DNA from: Herbiconiux aconitum
Lineage (GTDB): Bacteria > Actinomycetota > Actinomycetes > Actinomycetales > Microbacteriaceae
Reading direction: 5' to 3'
DNA length: 64,000 nt
NCBI RefSeq assembly: GCF_024979235.1
Contig: NZ_JANLCM010000002.1
Location: 1,581,841 to 1,645,840, forward strand
The notes under the pieces are model-generated. The model did not search any database, was not told the origin of the DNA, and was given only the letters and a program-made list of their open reading frames with translations. Positions 19,618 to 41,998 of the stretch are shown piece after piece (position 1 is the stretch's first letter; every line of letters starts with the position of its first letter). A program made the position numbers and the translations under genes.

Positions 19618-19683
19618 ACATAGTGGACGCAAGCAATCTTGGCTCTAAATACCAGCCTTACAACGGTATGAAGATAGTGATTA

Positions 19684-24741
<5,058 letters not shown>

Positions 24742-24977
24742 TGTTTACGCACAGACACGACCACCGGAATAGGCGGACCGCGCTGCAAGTTTGAAACTGA
24801 CAGAACAAATCATTACTGACTTGCTTTGTTGTTCTAAATGTTTCCCAAAAGGAATCCCTCTCCGACCAAAGCCGAAGCGGGGTTTTTGGCATATGACATT
24901 GTGCACGCTGTTGAGTTCTCAAGGATCGGATGCTCCAAAAACCAGGCCTTCCAGCCATCGTTCCGGGCAACTTCTCT
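24742..24977 (-). other. rRNA leader, operon 1
   Basis: About 235 nt separate the core promoter from 16S. The minus strand carries TTGAGAACTCAACAGCGTGC (24922-24903), a box resembling those in the rRNA spacers and probably involved in antitermination or RNase III processing. No protein gene is supported here. The same sequence lies at 31835-32070. Confidence 0.7.
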
Positions 24978-25005
24978 ATATTACCTGCTCCCAACCCCAT
25001 GTCAA
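24978..25005 (-). promoter_or_regulatory. rRNA operon 1 core promoter
   Basis: A -35 hexamer TTGACA (25005-25000), a 16-nt spacer and a -10 hexamer TAATAT (24983-24978) form the most consensus-like promoter in the window. It falls inside the repeat shared with operon 2. Upstream of it, outside the repeat, lies an inverted repeat GCCGAGA-N5-TCTCGGC (about 25022-25040). Confidence 0.75.
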
Positions 25006-25193
25006 ATCGGCCGTTTTCGGCGCCGAGACAAGATCTCGGCACGCCAAACTAACCATGACACCATCGGTCAGGATCAAGATGTTCTTCGGAGCCGCGTCAC
25101 CCTAGAGCTGGGCCCGTAATGGACACCGCGCTTCTTCGTGTTTCGCGTTGCTCCGAGGCAACTTGTCAACCATAACCAGTCTCAGACCCGACG

Positions 25194-26426
25194 TCAAATC
25201 GACTCGTCGTCGTCTTCTTCGAACACTTCGATGGTGTCGTCGGGCTCACCGTTCAAGGCGAGGTCGGCGCGCTCGGCGCGCTGCCGCCACTCGGCCGACT
25301 CTTCGTCCTGTCCCAGCTCCGCGAGCACCTCGGCATAGGCGTCGAACAGCTCGGGGCTGTAGGAATAGGCCACGTCGGGGTTCAGCTGAGGGATCTCGAG
25401 CTCGGTGAGTGCGGCATCCGCCTGGCCGAGGTCGAGTCGTGCACCTGACATCGCGATCGCGACAGCCACCTGCGACGGCACCGAGAGCGTCGACCGCTCG
25501 ACGGACCGACCGGCCTCGAGCGCGCGCTCAGGACGCCCCATCCCCCGCTCGCTGTCGATCATCAACGCGAGCTGCTCGTTCGATCCCGAGATCCGCCGGA
25601 ACGTGCGAAGTTCCCGCAGGGCGAGGGCGTAGTCGCCGGTGGCGTAGGCGGTGATGGCGAGGGTCTCGCGCACCACGCCGATCCTTCCCGCGCGCCGGGA
25701 TGCCGACATCGCGTGCTGGTGCGCCAACTCGGGATTCTCGTCGATCAGCCGACCGGCCATCACGAGGTGCCGAGCGACTTCCTCGGCGTTCTCCTTGTTC
25801 AGCGTCTTCAATTCCATACGCGCGACCTTGTCGAGATCTCGTCCGACGACGTCGTCGGGGATCTCGGGGTCGTCGTGCCGCGGACGCACCGAACGCAGCT
25901 CCCGTGCGAGCAGTTCCTCTTCGGTGAGAGGAGGACGCTCGAACCGGGATGCGCTCTGGTCGTTACGGGCCGGCTTGCCGTCCTTGGTCCAGAGGCGCCG
26001 CTCCCCCGGTCCGCCACTCGAGGGCCGGCCACCGCGATCAGGTCGCCCGCCGCGATCAGAACCACCGCGCTCCGGCCGCCCGCTGCGGTCGCCGCTGCGC
26101 TCAGGTCGGGCACCGCGATCGGGACGCGCACCGCGATCGGGACGAGCACCGCGATCGGCGGCGCCGGCACGCTCAGGGCGTGCGCTGCGATCGCTCCGAC
26201 CACCGGCGTCCGGTCGTCCGCCGCGATCGGGGCGAGAGCTGTTGTCACGGCGCGGCGTGAACGGTCGCTTGTCGGTATCGTCACGCGCAGGCCGACTACC
26301 GTGCGGGCGGGCCGACCGGTCCGAGCCGGCGTCTTTGCGGGGAGGGCGTCGGTCGCCATCATCGCGCTTCGGACGCGCGTCGCCGCCGCGATCGTCGCGA
26401 CGTTTCTCGTCATCGTTGTCGGTCAT
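25194..26426 (-). CDS. Arg/Gly-rich TPR-like protein between the two rRNA operons
   Basis: The 410-aa protein (ATG at 26426, preceded by GAGGAGGG) has a highly charged low-complexity N-terminal half (residues 1-150) rich in RPDRGGRPDR / RGARPDRGA repeats, like RGG-type RNA-binding tails. The C-terminal half (from about 185) is helical and TPR-like (AEEVARHLVMAGRLIDENPE, GDYALALRELRTFRRISG), ending in an acidic tail. A TPR protein (Rv1691 in M. tuberculosis, from memory) occupies the same place relative to the HAD phosphatase and tyrS, but there without rRNA genes. It starts 54 nt after the terminator of rRNA operon 2. Function unknown; RNA or ribosome association is speculative. Confidence 0.85.
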   Translation of the reverse strand: MTDNDDEKRRDDRGGDARPKRDDGDRRPPRKDAGSDRSARPHGSRPARDDTDKRPFTPRRDNSSRPDRGGRPDAGGRSDRSARPERAGAADRGARPDRGARPDRGARPERSGDRSGRPERGGSDRGGRPDRGGRPSSGGPGERRLWTKDGKPARNDQSASRFERPPLTEEELLARELRSVRPRHDDPEIPDDVVGRDLDKVARMELKTLNKENAEEVARHLVMAGRLIDENPELAHQHAMSASRRAGRIGVVRETLAITAYATGDYALALRELRTFRRISGSNEQLALMIDSERGMGRPERALEAGRSVERSTLSVPSQVAVAIAMSGARLDLGQADAALTELEIPQLNPDVAYSYSPELFDAYAEVLAELGQDEESAEWRQRAERADLALNGEPDDTIEVFEEDDDESI

Positions 26427-26480
26427 GGGGCCCTCCTCAGGCACTCATTCGGCGGCTGCAAATACCACGGACTTAACGCA

Positions 26481-26510
26481 AAATGGCCACCCATTGCTGG
26501 GTGGCCATTT
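26481..26510 (-). terminator. Intrinsic terminator of rRNA operon 2
   Basis: This is the same 12-bp stem and 6-nt loop as at 19388-19417. It lies 54 nt before the start codon of the TPR-like gene. Confidence 0.9.
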
Positions 26511-26520
26511 CACAAAGAAG

Positions 26521-26640
26521 TCCGGCGGTGTCCTACTCTCCCACAAGGTCCCCCTTGCAGTACCATCGGCGCAGAGAGTCTTAGCTTCCGGGTTCGGAAT
26601 GTGACCGGGCGTTTCCCTCTCGCTATGGCCGCCGAAACAC
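26521..26640 (-). rRNA. rrf: 5S ribosomal RNA, operon 2
   Basis: The sequence is the same as at 19428-19547, displaced by 7,093 bp. Confidence 0.95.
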
Positions 26641-26776
26641 TATTGATGTATCAAAGTGAATTCGAGCAATCATTGCTGATTGTTCGGTTCTCGACCGTAC
26701 ATCGAGAACCACATAGTGGACGCAAGCAATCTTGGCTCTAAATACCAGCCTTACAACGGTATGAAGATAGTGATTA

Positions 26777-31834
<5,058 letters not shown>

Positions 31835-32070
31835 TGTTTACGCACAGACACGACCACCGGAATAGGCGGACCGCGCTGCAAGTTTGAAACTGACAGAACA
31901 AATCATTACTGACTTGCTTTGTTGTTCTAAATGTTTCCCAAAAGGAATCCCTCTCCGACCAAAGCCGAAGCGGGGTTTTTGGCATATGACATTGTGCACG
32001 CTGTTGAGTTCTCAAGGATCGGATGCTCCAAAAACCAGGCCTTCCAGCCATCGTTCCGGGCAACTTCTCT
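31835..32070 (-). other. rRNA leader, operon 2
   Basis: This is the leader between core promoter and 16S, the same as in operon 1, with the AGAACTCAACAG box at 31996-32015. Confidence 0.7.
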
Positions 32071-32098
32071 ATATTACCTGCTCCCAACCCCATGTCAA
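32071..32098 (-). promoter_or_regulatory. rRNA operon 2 core promoter
   Basis: TTGACA (32098-32093), a 16-nt spacer and TAATAT are shared with operon 1. The upstream DNA is unrelated to that of operon 1 from 32109 onward and has its own inverted repeat GAGATC-A-GATCTC (about 32116-32128). Confidence 0.75.
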
Positions 32099-32286
32099 AT
32101 CGGCCGTTGCGCGGTGAGATCAGATCTCTGCGCACCGAACTCGAGACTTCTGGAGTGGGTGTCTTACATCCTAGGCGTCTAGGCACAGAACTACTAGGTA
32201 GAGTGTGCCTTTCGGCGGATGAAGTGGCCCCCGCTTGAGGCCGGGAAGCTCTTCCGCTTTCCGCACCTTTGGGGTGACGAGTTAGT

Positions 32287-32316
32287 AGATTACGCGGGTG
32301 TTTCGAGAGGCCGCAA
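32287..32316 (-). promoter_or_regulatory. Possible additional upstream promoter of rRNA operon 2
   Basis: The minus strand has TTGCGG (32316-32311), an 18-nt spacer and TAATCT (32292-32287), about 190 nt upstream of the core promoter. No equivalent of similar quality was seen upstream of operon 1. The rest of 32109-32405 holds no gene that I can support. Confidence 0.35.
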
Positions 32317-32405
32317 ATTGCGACGCATCCCGGGCGTGTCGGCCTGATTTCTCGCGGATGTAGTCTCAAAGGGACAGATTGTCGCAAGAGAGGAAACACC
32401 CACTG

Positions 32406-33035
32406 ATGGTGTACACGGTAATGGCGACACGAGGTCCGGGTGATGCGCAGGATGCGCTCTACCCCTCTGTGGACGCGAAGTTCACGATCGTCGAAGAAGA
32501 CCGGGACGGCATCGCTCCGGTCTGGCACGCGGCATCCGCCGTTCGGGTCGATGAGAGCGCCGGCAGCACGGAAACGCCCACCGGCGCCGTGGGCTCGTCG
32601 TTCGCGATGACGGATGCGCGCGTCTTGATCCGCGCATCCACGGGCACGAAGAAGAGCGAGGTCGAGGTCGGCCACGTGCGCTACCCCTGGATCCAGGAAG
32701 TGGGCTACCACCAATCGACGGGCGTCGATGATCCCGGAGTGGTGCAGTTCACGGTGCACCTGCGCGGAGACGACGACGTGATCGTGCGTCGGTCGGTGTC
32801 ACTCGAGGTCGGCAAGTCGGGCGACCCCCGTGCCATCGCCTTGCAGGCCGCGGTGAAGATCGCCGATTACCGCCTCGCGACCACGCCCAACCTCAGCGAT
32901 GACAAGCGCTGGACCCTGGCGAAGCTGCGCACCCCGAAGCCGCCGGTTCGTGAAGAAGCGCAGCTCACGCTCATCCGTCTTCCGGGTTCGGTGCATGTGA
33001 GCGCCGACACCGCGATCCCCGTCACCGTCGGGTGA
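32406..33035 (+). CDS. Conserved-looking protein of unknown function (209 aa)
   Basis: The protein (MVYTVMATRGPGDAQDALYP...) has no signal peptide or transmembrane helix and reads like a beta-rich soluble domain (alternating hydrophobics in TDARVLIRAS and GVVQFTVHLRGDDDVIVRRSVSLEVG), followed by a helical LQAAVKIADYRL. The ATG at 32406 has AGAGAGGA 11 nt upstream; a TTG nine codons earlier is less likely. It is one of few plus-strand genes, divergent from rRNA operon 2 and convergent with tyrS. Codon use and GC match the neighbours. I do not recognise the family. Confidence 0.75.
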   Translation: MVYTVMATRGPGDAQDALYPSVDAKFTIVEEDRDGIAPVWHAASAVRVDESAGSTETPTGAVGSSFAMTDARVLIRASTGTKKSEVEVGHVRYPWIQEVGYHQSTGVDDPGVVQFTVHLRGDDDVIVRRSVSLEVGKSGDPRAIALQAAVKIADYRLATTPNLSDDKRWTLAKLRTPKPPVREEAQLTLIRLPGSVHVSADTAIPVTVG

Positions 33036-33053
33036 CCGGCCGGGCGGGTTCGG

Positions 33054-34361
33054 TCAGCTGATCGTGACGCCGGCGAGAGTCTTCTTGCCGCGACGCAGCA
33101 CCGCGAACCCGCCCGCCAACGCGGCACCACCGAGAGACGCGCTCTCGTCGGTCACCTTCGCGTTGTTCAGATAGACCCCGCCTTGCGCGATGGCGCGGCG
33201 GCCCTCCCCCAGGCTCGAGACGAGTCCGGTGTCGAGCAAAGCCTCCACCACCGTCGTCGCCCGGGTGACCGGGACGTTCGGCAGTTCGGCGATCGCCGCA
33301 CCGAGCGTCGCCGCATCCAGTTCGGCCAGCTCGCCCTGACCGAAGAGGGCGGCCGCCGCCGCGATCGCCGCATCCGTCGCCGCGACCCCGTGCACCAAGG
33401 CCGTCACCTCGTAGGCCAACGCCCGCTGCGCCTCGCGCCGGAACGGCTCGTCGGCCACCGCTTGCGCCAGGCGCTCGATCTCGGCACGCGGCCGGAACGA
33501 GAAGATCTTCAGCCGGTCGATCACGTCGGCGTCGTCGGTGTTGAGCCAGAACTGATAGAACGCGTAGGGACTCGTGAGCTCCGGATCGAGCCAGATCGCA
33601 TTTCCCTCGCTCTTGCCGAACTTCGTGCCGTCGGAGTTCGTGATGAGCGGGGTGCCGATGGCGTGCACGCCGACATGCTCCGCGCGATGGATGAGGTCGG
33701 TGCCGCTCGTGAGATTGCCCCATTGGTCGCTGCCCCCGGTCTGCAACACGCAGCCGTAGCTCCGGTAGAGCTCGAGATAATCGAGCCCCTGCAAGATCTG
33801 GTAGCTGAACTCGGTGTAACTGATTCCCGCATCCGAGTTCAGCCGAGCGGAGACTGCGTCTTTCTTCAGCATCGTGCCGACCCGGAAGTGCTTGCCGATG
33901 TCGCGCAGGAAGTCGATGGCCGAGAGCGGCGCCGTCCAGTCGAGGTTGTTCACCAACCGGGCGGCGTTGTCGCCGTCGAAACTCAGGAACCGCGCCACCT
34001 GGCCCTGGAGGTAGCCCACCCACTCGGCCACGGTGTCTTTCGTGTTGAGTGTGCGCTCGGCGCTCGGCCGAGGATCGCCGATCAGCCCGGTCGATCCGCC
34101 TACCAGGCCGAGCGGCTTGTGCCCCGCCAACTGCAGACGACGCATCACCAGCAATTGCACCAGGTTGCCCAGATGAAGGCTCGGGGCGGTGGGGTCGAAT
34201 CCGCAGTAGAAGGTGATCGAGTCGCCCGCCAACAGCGCCTTCAACTCCGCCGGATCGGTGGAGACGTGCACCAGGCCGCGATAGACCAACTCGTCCCACA
34301 CATCGTCGAACGACGCATCGTTCTGCTGCGCGATCACGGGCGGGGTGACTGACTCTGACAC
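33054..34361 (-). CDS. tyrS: Tyrosyl-tRNA synthetase
   Basis: The 435-aa class I synthetase has the HIGH-like motif HLGN (in PSLHLGNLVQL), the KMSKS-like motif KFGKS, the specificity segment YQILQGLDYLELY, and a C-terminal S4 domain (AIAQGGVYLNNAKV). It starts with GTG at 34361; there is no Shine-Dalgarno sequence, but TAGGCT ends 8 nt upstream, so the mRNA may be leaderless. Confidence 0.97.
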   Translation of the reverse strand: MSESVTPPVIAQQNDASFDDVWDELVYRGLVHVSTDPAELKALLAGDSITFYCGFDPTAPSLHLGNLVQLLVMRRLQLAGHKPLGLVGGSTGLIGDPRPSAERTLNTKDTVAEWVGYLQGQVARFLSFDGDNAARLVNNLDWTAPLSAIDFLRDIGKHFRVGTMLKKDAVSARLNSDAGISYTEFSYQILQGLDYLELYRSYGCVLQTGGSDQWGNLTSGTDLIHRAEHVGVHAIGTPLITNSDGTKFGKSEGNAIWLDPELTSPYAFYQFWLNTDDADVIDRLKIFSFRPRAEIERLAQAVADEPFRREAQRALAYEVTALVHGVAATDAAIAAAAALFGQGELAELDAATLGAAIAELPNVPVTRATTVVEALLDTGLVSSLGEGRRAIAQGGVYLNNAKVTDESASLGGAALAGGFAVLRRGKKTLAGVTIS

Positions 34362-34404
34362 GGTATTCGAGCCTACCAGCGCGCTGGGAGACGGTCGGTC
34401 CGGG

Positions 34405-34998
34405 TCACGCCTTCGGATGCCGTTTGTAGGGCGAGACGGTCGGGTCGCCCTCCAAGAAGTAGCGCCACTCGAACGGCTGCCGGCCGCCGGCTCCGCTCAC
34501 CCCGGTGCGGAGGCTCGTGGCGATGCCGGAGGCGCGGGCGGGTGGGAACTCCAGCGAGAACGGTTCGCGGTCGAGCGCCGCTCCGTTGTCGGCCATCGCG
34601 ATGCCGAGCGCGCGCACCAGCCGGGCGGGGCCACGAGCGAGCTCGGCGTCGTTCTTCGCCGTGGTGCGGCGCTCGCGTGCCAGGTCGATCCCCTCGACGA
34701 CCTCGCCCCCGCGGAGCAGCACGGCGGTCGCTTCGCCCGGCGGCGAGCAGACCACGTTCGCGCACACGTGCATCCCGTAGGTGAAGTACGTGTACAGGTG
34801 GCCCGGCTCGCCGTACATGACCGAGTTGCGGGCGGTCTTGCCGCGGAAGGCGTGCGATCCCGGATCGAGCCCGTCACCGATGTAGGCCTCGACCTCGGTG
34901 ATGCGGATGGCGACCGCGCCTGCCGGCGAGTCGTGGCGGAACACCGCGCCCAGCAACAGCGGAGCGATCTCCAGCGAGGAAGCAGCGAGGTCGACCAC
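34405..34998 (-). CDS. 3-methyladenine DNA glycosylase (AAG/Mpg family)
   Basis: The 197-aa protein matches the AAG family: ITEVEAYIG (catalytic glutamate region), GPGxL-type segment here as GEPGHLYTYFTYGMH, and ARGPARLVRALGI. It excises alkylated purines as the first step of base-excision repair. The start is GTG at 34998, 11 nt after the small membrane-protein gene. The mpg-tyrS neighbourhood also occurs in mycobacteria. Confidence 0.9.
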   Translation of the reverse strand: MVDLAASSLEIAPLLLGAVFRHDSPAGAVAIRITEVEAYIGDGLDPGSHAFRGKTARNSVMYGEPGHLYTYFTYGMHVCANVVCSPPGEATAVLLRGGEVVEGIDLARERRTTAKNDAELARGPARLVRALGIAMADNGAALDREPFSLEFPPARASGIATSLRTGVSGAGGRQPFEWRYFLEGDPTVSPYKRHPKA

Positions 34999-35009
34999 GG
35001 GATGCCGGG

Positions 35010-35170
35010 TCAGAACAGACGGACGCCGAGCGAGAGGCTGACCACGATGCCGGCGATCACCACGACACCCGCCAGGGCGATGATCAGCCAGACCACGCGG
35101 TTCGGCAGCGGACGCCGCCAGAATCCGGGATCGCCGGGTTCGCGCTCGGGCTTCGGGTTCTTGTCGTTCA

Positions 35171-35171
<1 letters not shown>
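35010..35171 (-). CDS. Small single-pass membrane protein (53 aa)
   Basis: MNDKNPKPEREPGDPGFW... has a charged, proline-rich N-terminus, then RRPLPNR, one hydrophobic helix (about residues 27-49, VVWLIIALAGVVVIAGIVVS) and a very short C-terminus. Its ATG overlaps the argH stop by one base (TGATG), which supports coupled translation and a real gene. Function unknown. Confidence 0.75.
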
Positions 35172-38831
<3,660 letters not shown>

Positions 38832-38845
38832 GAGTGGCCTCCGGT

Positions 38846-39763
38846 TCAGTGGGCGGCCGCCGGCACGACCTCCGTGCCGACACCGCCCGGGGTGAATACT
38901 TCGAGAAGGATGGAGTGCGCCTCGCGGCCGTCGATGATCGCGGCCTTGGCCACACCGCCGTCGACCGCTTCGAGGCAGGCCGACATCTTGGGGATCATGC
39001 CGGACTCGAGGCTCGGCAGCAGGGCGCGCAGCTCCTCGCTCCCGATCACCGAGACGAGCGATTCGCGGTTCGGCCAGTCGCTGTAGAGCCCCGCGACGTC
39101 GGTCAGGATGACGAGCTTCGCCGCGTTCAGCGCGACCGCCAGGGCCGCCGCCGCGGCATCCGCGTTGACGTTGAGCACCTGGCCGGGCTCGTCGATGTCG
39201 GGGGCGATCGAGGAGACCACCGGGATGCGCCCGGCGTCGAGCTGCGCGAGCACGCCCTCCGGGTTCACGCCCACCACGTCGCCGACGAGCCCGAGATCGA
39301 CGAGCTCGCCATCGATCTCGACCTGACGCTTCTGACCCTCGAACAACCCCGCGTCTTCGCCCGAGAGGGCCGCCGCGAGCGGGCCGTGCTCATTGATGTG
39401 GCTCACGATGTCGCGACTGATCTGGCCGGTGAGCACCATGCGCACCACGTCCATCGCCTCCGGGCTCGTGACCCGGTAGCCACCACGGAACTCGCTCTCG
39501 ATGCCGAGCCGCTCGAGCATCTGCGAGATCTGCGGCCCCCCGCCGTGCACCACGACCGGACGGATGCCCACCGAACGCAGGTAGACGATGTCTTCGGCGA
39601 AGGTGCGTTGCAGATCGGGGTCGACCATGGCGTTGCCGCCGAACTTCACCACGATGACCTGCCCATGGAAGCGCTTCAGCCAGGGCAGCGACTCGATCAG
39701 CGTCTGCGCCTTGACGTGCGCGAGCTCGGCAGCGGCGGCGGAGGGAACGGCGTATTCGGGCAT
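38846..39763 (-). CDS. argB: Acetylglutamate kinase
   Basis: The 305-aa amino-acid kinase has VVKFGGNAM and [10 protein letters not shown] phosphate-binding segments and [12 protein letters not shown]. Second step of arginine synthesis. The ATG overlaps the argJ stop as TGATG. An N-terminal helix before the kinase core (residues 1-25) resembles that of arginine-inhibited hexameric enzymes, so feedback inhibition is plausible. Confidence 0.96.
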   Translation of the reverse strand: MPEYAVPSAAAAELAHVKAQTLIESLPWLKRFHGQVIVVKFGGNAMVDPDLQRTFAEDIVYLRSVGIRPVVVHGGGPQISQMLERLGIESEFRGGYRVTSPEAMDVVRMVLTGQISRDIVSHINEHGPLAAALSGEDAGLFEGQKRQVEIDGELVDLGLVGDVVGVNPEGVLAQLDAGRIPVVSSIAPDIDEPGQVLNVNADAAAAALAVALNAAKLVILTDVAGLYSDWPNRESLVSVIGSEELRALLPSLESGMIPKMSACLEAVDGGVAKAAIIDGREAHSILLEVFTPGGVGTEVVPAAAH

Positions 39764-40926
39764 CAGCTGGCGTACGCGCTGTTCTCGTGCACGTAGTCGT
39801 GGGTGAGGTCGTTGGTCCAGATGGTGGCCGAAGCCGCGCCTTGCTTCAGATCGATCAGGATCGTGCAGGCGCGCGGCGTGAGGTCGACCAGCTCGCGGTC
39901 GTCTCCGGGCTCGCCCGCGCGGCACACCATCACGCCGTTCATCGAGACGTCGATCGCGTAGGGGTCGAACGCGGCATCCGTCGTTCCGAGGGCCGCGAGC
40001 ACGCGACCCCAGTTCGGGTCGTTGCCGAAGATCGCGGCCTTCAGGAGGTTGCTGCGCGAGACGGCGCGGCCCACCACCACGGCGTCGTCTTCGCTCGCGG
40101 CGTTCACGACCTCGATCGCGATATCGTGGCTCGCCCCCTCCGCGTCGCGCTGCAGCTGCAGGGCGAGGTCGCGGCAGAGCGCGGTGAGGCCCTCGGTGAA
40201 CTCGGCCTCGTCTGCGACGACTCCGGAGGCGCCGGAGGCGAGGAGGGCGACCGTGTCGTTGGTCGACATGCAGCCATCCGAGTCGACGCGGTCGAAGGTG
40301 ACGCGGGTGGCCGAGCGGAGCGCGCGGTCGAGCACCTCCGGGCCGAGGTCGGCATCGGTGGTGATGACGACCAGCATCGTCGCTAGGCCCGGTGCGAGCA
40401 TCCCGGCCCCCTTCGCCATACCCCCGATCGACCAGCCGGCGGCCGACTCGACGACGGCCTCCTTCGGATGCGTGTCGGTGGTCATGATGGCGGTCGCCGC
40501 ATCCGCTCCCCCGGTCTCCGCGGAGAGCGCGGCGACGGCGGCGGGAACGGTGTCGACGATCTTGTCGCGGAAGATCTGGTCGCCCACGCCGATCAGGCCC
40601 GTGGAGCACACGAGCACGTCGGACGCCGAGATGTCGAGCGCTGCGGCAACGGCCTCGGCGGCGGCGTGCGTGGTCTGGAAGCCGAAAGCTCCGGTGAAGC
40701 AGTTCGCGCCCCCGGAGTTGAGGATGACGGCCTCGACCGTGCCGTCTTTCACCACCTGCTCCGACCAGAGAACCGGATTCGCCTTCGCGCGGTTCGAGGT
40801 GAACACCGCGGCAGCACTCCTACGCGGCCCGTCGTTCACCACCAGAGCCAGATCGCGGGCACCGGTCGATTTCAGGCGTGCGACGACACCCGAGGCGCGG
40901 AACCCGGCCGGCCGGGTGACGCTCAC
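39763..40926 (-). CDS. argJ: Bifunctional ornithine acetyltransferase / N-acetylglutamate synthase
   Basis: The 387-aa protein recycles the acetyl group from acetylornithine to glutamate. The autocleavage site lies in [15 protein letters not shown], with the threonine of ATML as the expected nucleophile of the beta chain. The start is GTG at 40926 in a GTGA overlap with the argC stop. An in-frame upstream extension into argC is not family-like. Confidence 0.95.
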   Translation of the reverse strand: MSVTRPAGFRASGVVARLKSTGARDLALVVNDGPRRSAAAVFTSNRAKANPVLWSEQVVKDGTVEAVILNSGGANCFTGAFGFQTTHAAAEAVAAALDISASDVLVCSTGLIGVGDQIFRDKIVDTVPAAVAALSAETGGADAATAIMTTDTHPKEAVVESAAGWSIGGMAKGAGMLAPGLATMLVVITTDADLGPEVLDRALRSATRVTFDRVDSDGCMSTNDTVALLASGASGVVADEAEFTEGLTALCRDLALQLQRDAEGASHDIAIEVVNAASEDDAVVVGRAVSRSNLLKAAIFGNDPNWGRVLAALGTTDAAFDPYAIDVSMNGVMVCRAGEPGDDRELVDLTPRACTILIDLKQGAASATIWTNDLTHDYVHENSAYAS

Positions 40927-41969
40927 GGCGCGAGCCCATCGATGCTGAGACCGAGCCGCTCCGGGAGGCCCAGCGCGATGTTCGTCGACTGGATGGCGGC
41001 CCCGGCCGTTCCCTTCACCAGATTGTCGAGCGCAGTCACGCTCACGACACGCTCGGCCGCTTCGTCGACCGCGAGCCCGATCAGCGCGGTGTTGGCGCCG
41101 ATCGTGTCGCTGACGGAGGGGAAGGATCCCTCGGGCAGCAACTCGACGAAGGGCTCGTCGGCGTAGGCGAGCTCCCACGCCGAACGAACGTCGGCGGCGC
41201 TCACCCCCGGCTGCAGGCGAGCGGTCGAGGTGGCCAGGATGCCGCGGGCCATCGGCACGAGCACGGGGGTGAACGAGACCGTCACGGCCTCACCGCCCGC
41301 ACCCGTGAGGTTCTGCACGATCTCGGGCACGTGCCGGTGGGTGCCGCCGACGCCATAAGCGTGCGCCGAGCCGAGCAGCTCACTCGCGAGCAGGTCGGTG
41401 CGCAACGTCTTGCCGGCGCCGGACGGACCGACGGCGAGCACAGCGACCAGGTCGATGGGCTGGATGACGCCGGCGCGGATGCCGGGTGCCAGCCCCAGGC
41501 TCACGGCGGTGACGTTGCAGCCGGGAACGGCGATGCGGTTCACGCCGACGAGGTTCTCGCGCTGCTTGGCGCCGGAAGCCAGCACCAGCTCGGGCAAGCC
41601 GTAGGGCCAGGAGCCATGGTGCTCCGACTTGTAGAACTGCTCCCACGCGCTCGCACTGACCAGCCGGTGGTCGGCGCCGCAGTCGACCACAAGGCTCGCG
41701 TCACCGAGTTCGTCGGCCAGCGCGCCCGACTTGCCGTGCGGCAGTGCGAGGAAGACGACGTCGTGGCCCTTCAAGACATCCGGGGTCGTCTCCTGAAGCA
41801 CCATTCCCCGGTAGGAGCGCAAGTGGCCGTGCACGCTCGTGAGCTGCTGGCCCGCGTTGGCGTGCGCCGTGACGGTTCGCACCTCGAACTCCGGATGCGC
41901 GCTCAGCAGACGGAGCACCTCGCCCCCGGCGTATCCGCTGGCTCCCGCCACCGCGACTGAATAGACCAT
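40923..41969 (-). CDS. argC: N-acetyl-gamma-glutamyl-phosphate reductase
   Basis: The 348-aa NADPH-dependent reductase has the nucleotide-binding GASGYAGGE (residues 9-17) and the catalytic C151 in VPGCNVTA. It is the first gene of argCJBDF-H. A TAGATT box ends 6 nt before the ATG and there is no clear Shine-Dalgarno sequence, so a promoter in the 29-nt pheT-argC gap with a leaderless mRNA is possible. No clear ARG-box operator was seen. Confidence 0.96.
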   Translation of the reverse strand: MVYSVAVAGASGYAGGEVLRLLSAHPEFEVRTVTAHANAGQQLTSVHGHLRSYRGMVLQETTPDVLKGHDVVFLALPHGKSGALADELGDASLVVDCGADHRLVSASAWEQFYKSEHHGSWPYGLPELVLASGAKQRENLVGVNRIAVPGCNVTAVSLGLAPGIRAGVIQPIDLVAVLAVGPSGAGKTLRTDLLASELLGSAHAYGVGGTHRHVPEIVQNLTGAGGEAVTVSFTPVLVPMARGILATSTARLQPGVSAADVRSAWELAYADEPFVELLPEGSFPSVSDTIGANTALIGLAVDEAAERVVSVTALDNLVKGTAGAAIQSTNIALGLPERLGLSIDGLAP

Positions 41970-41998
41970 GAATCCAATCTAGCCGTATCGTCCTGGCC

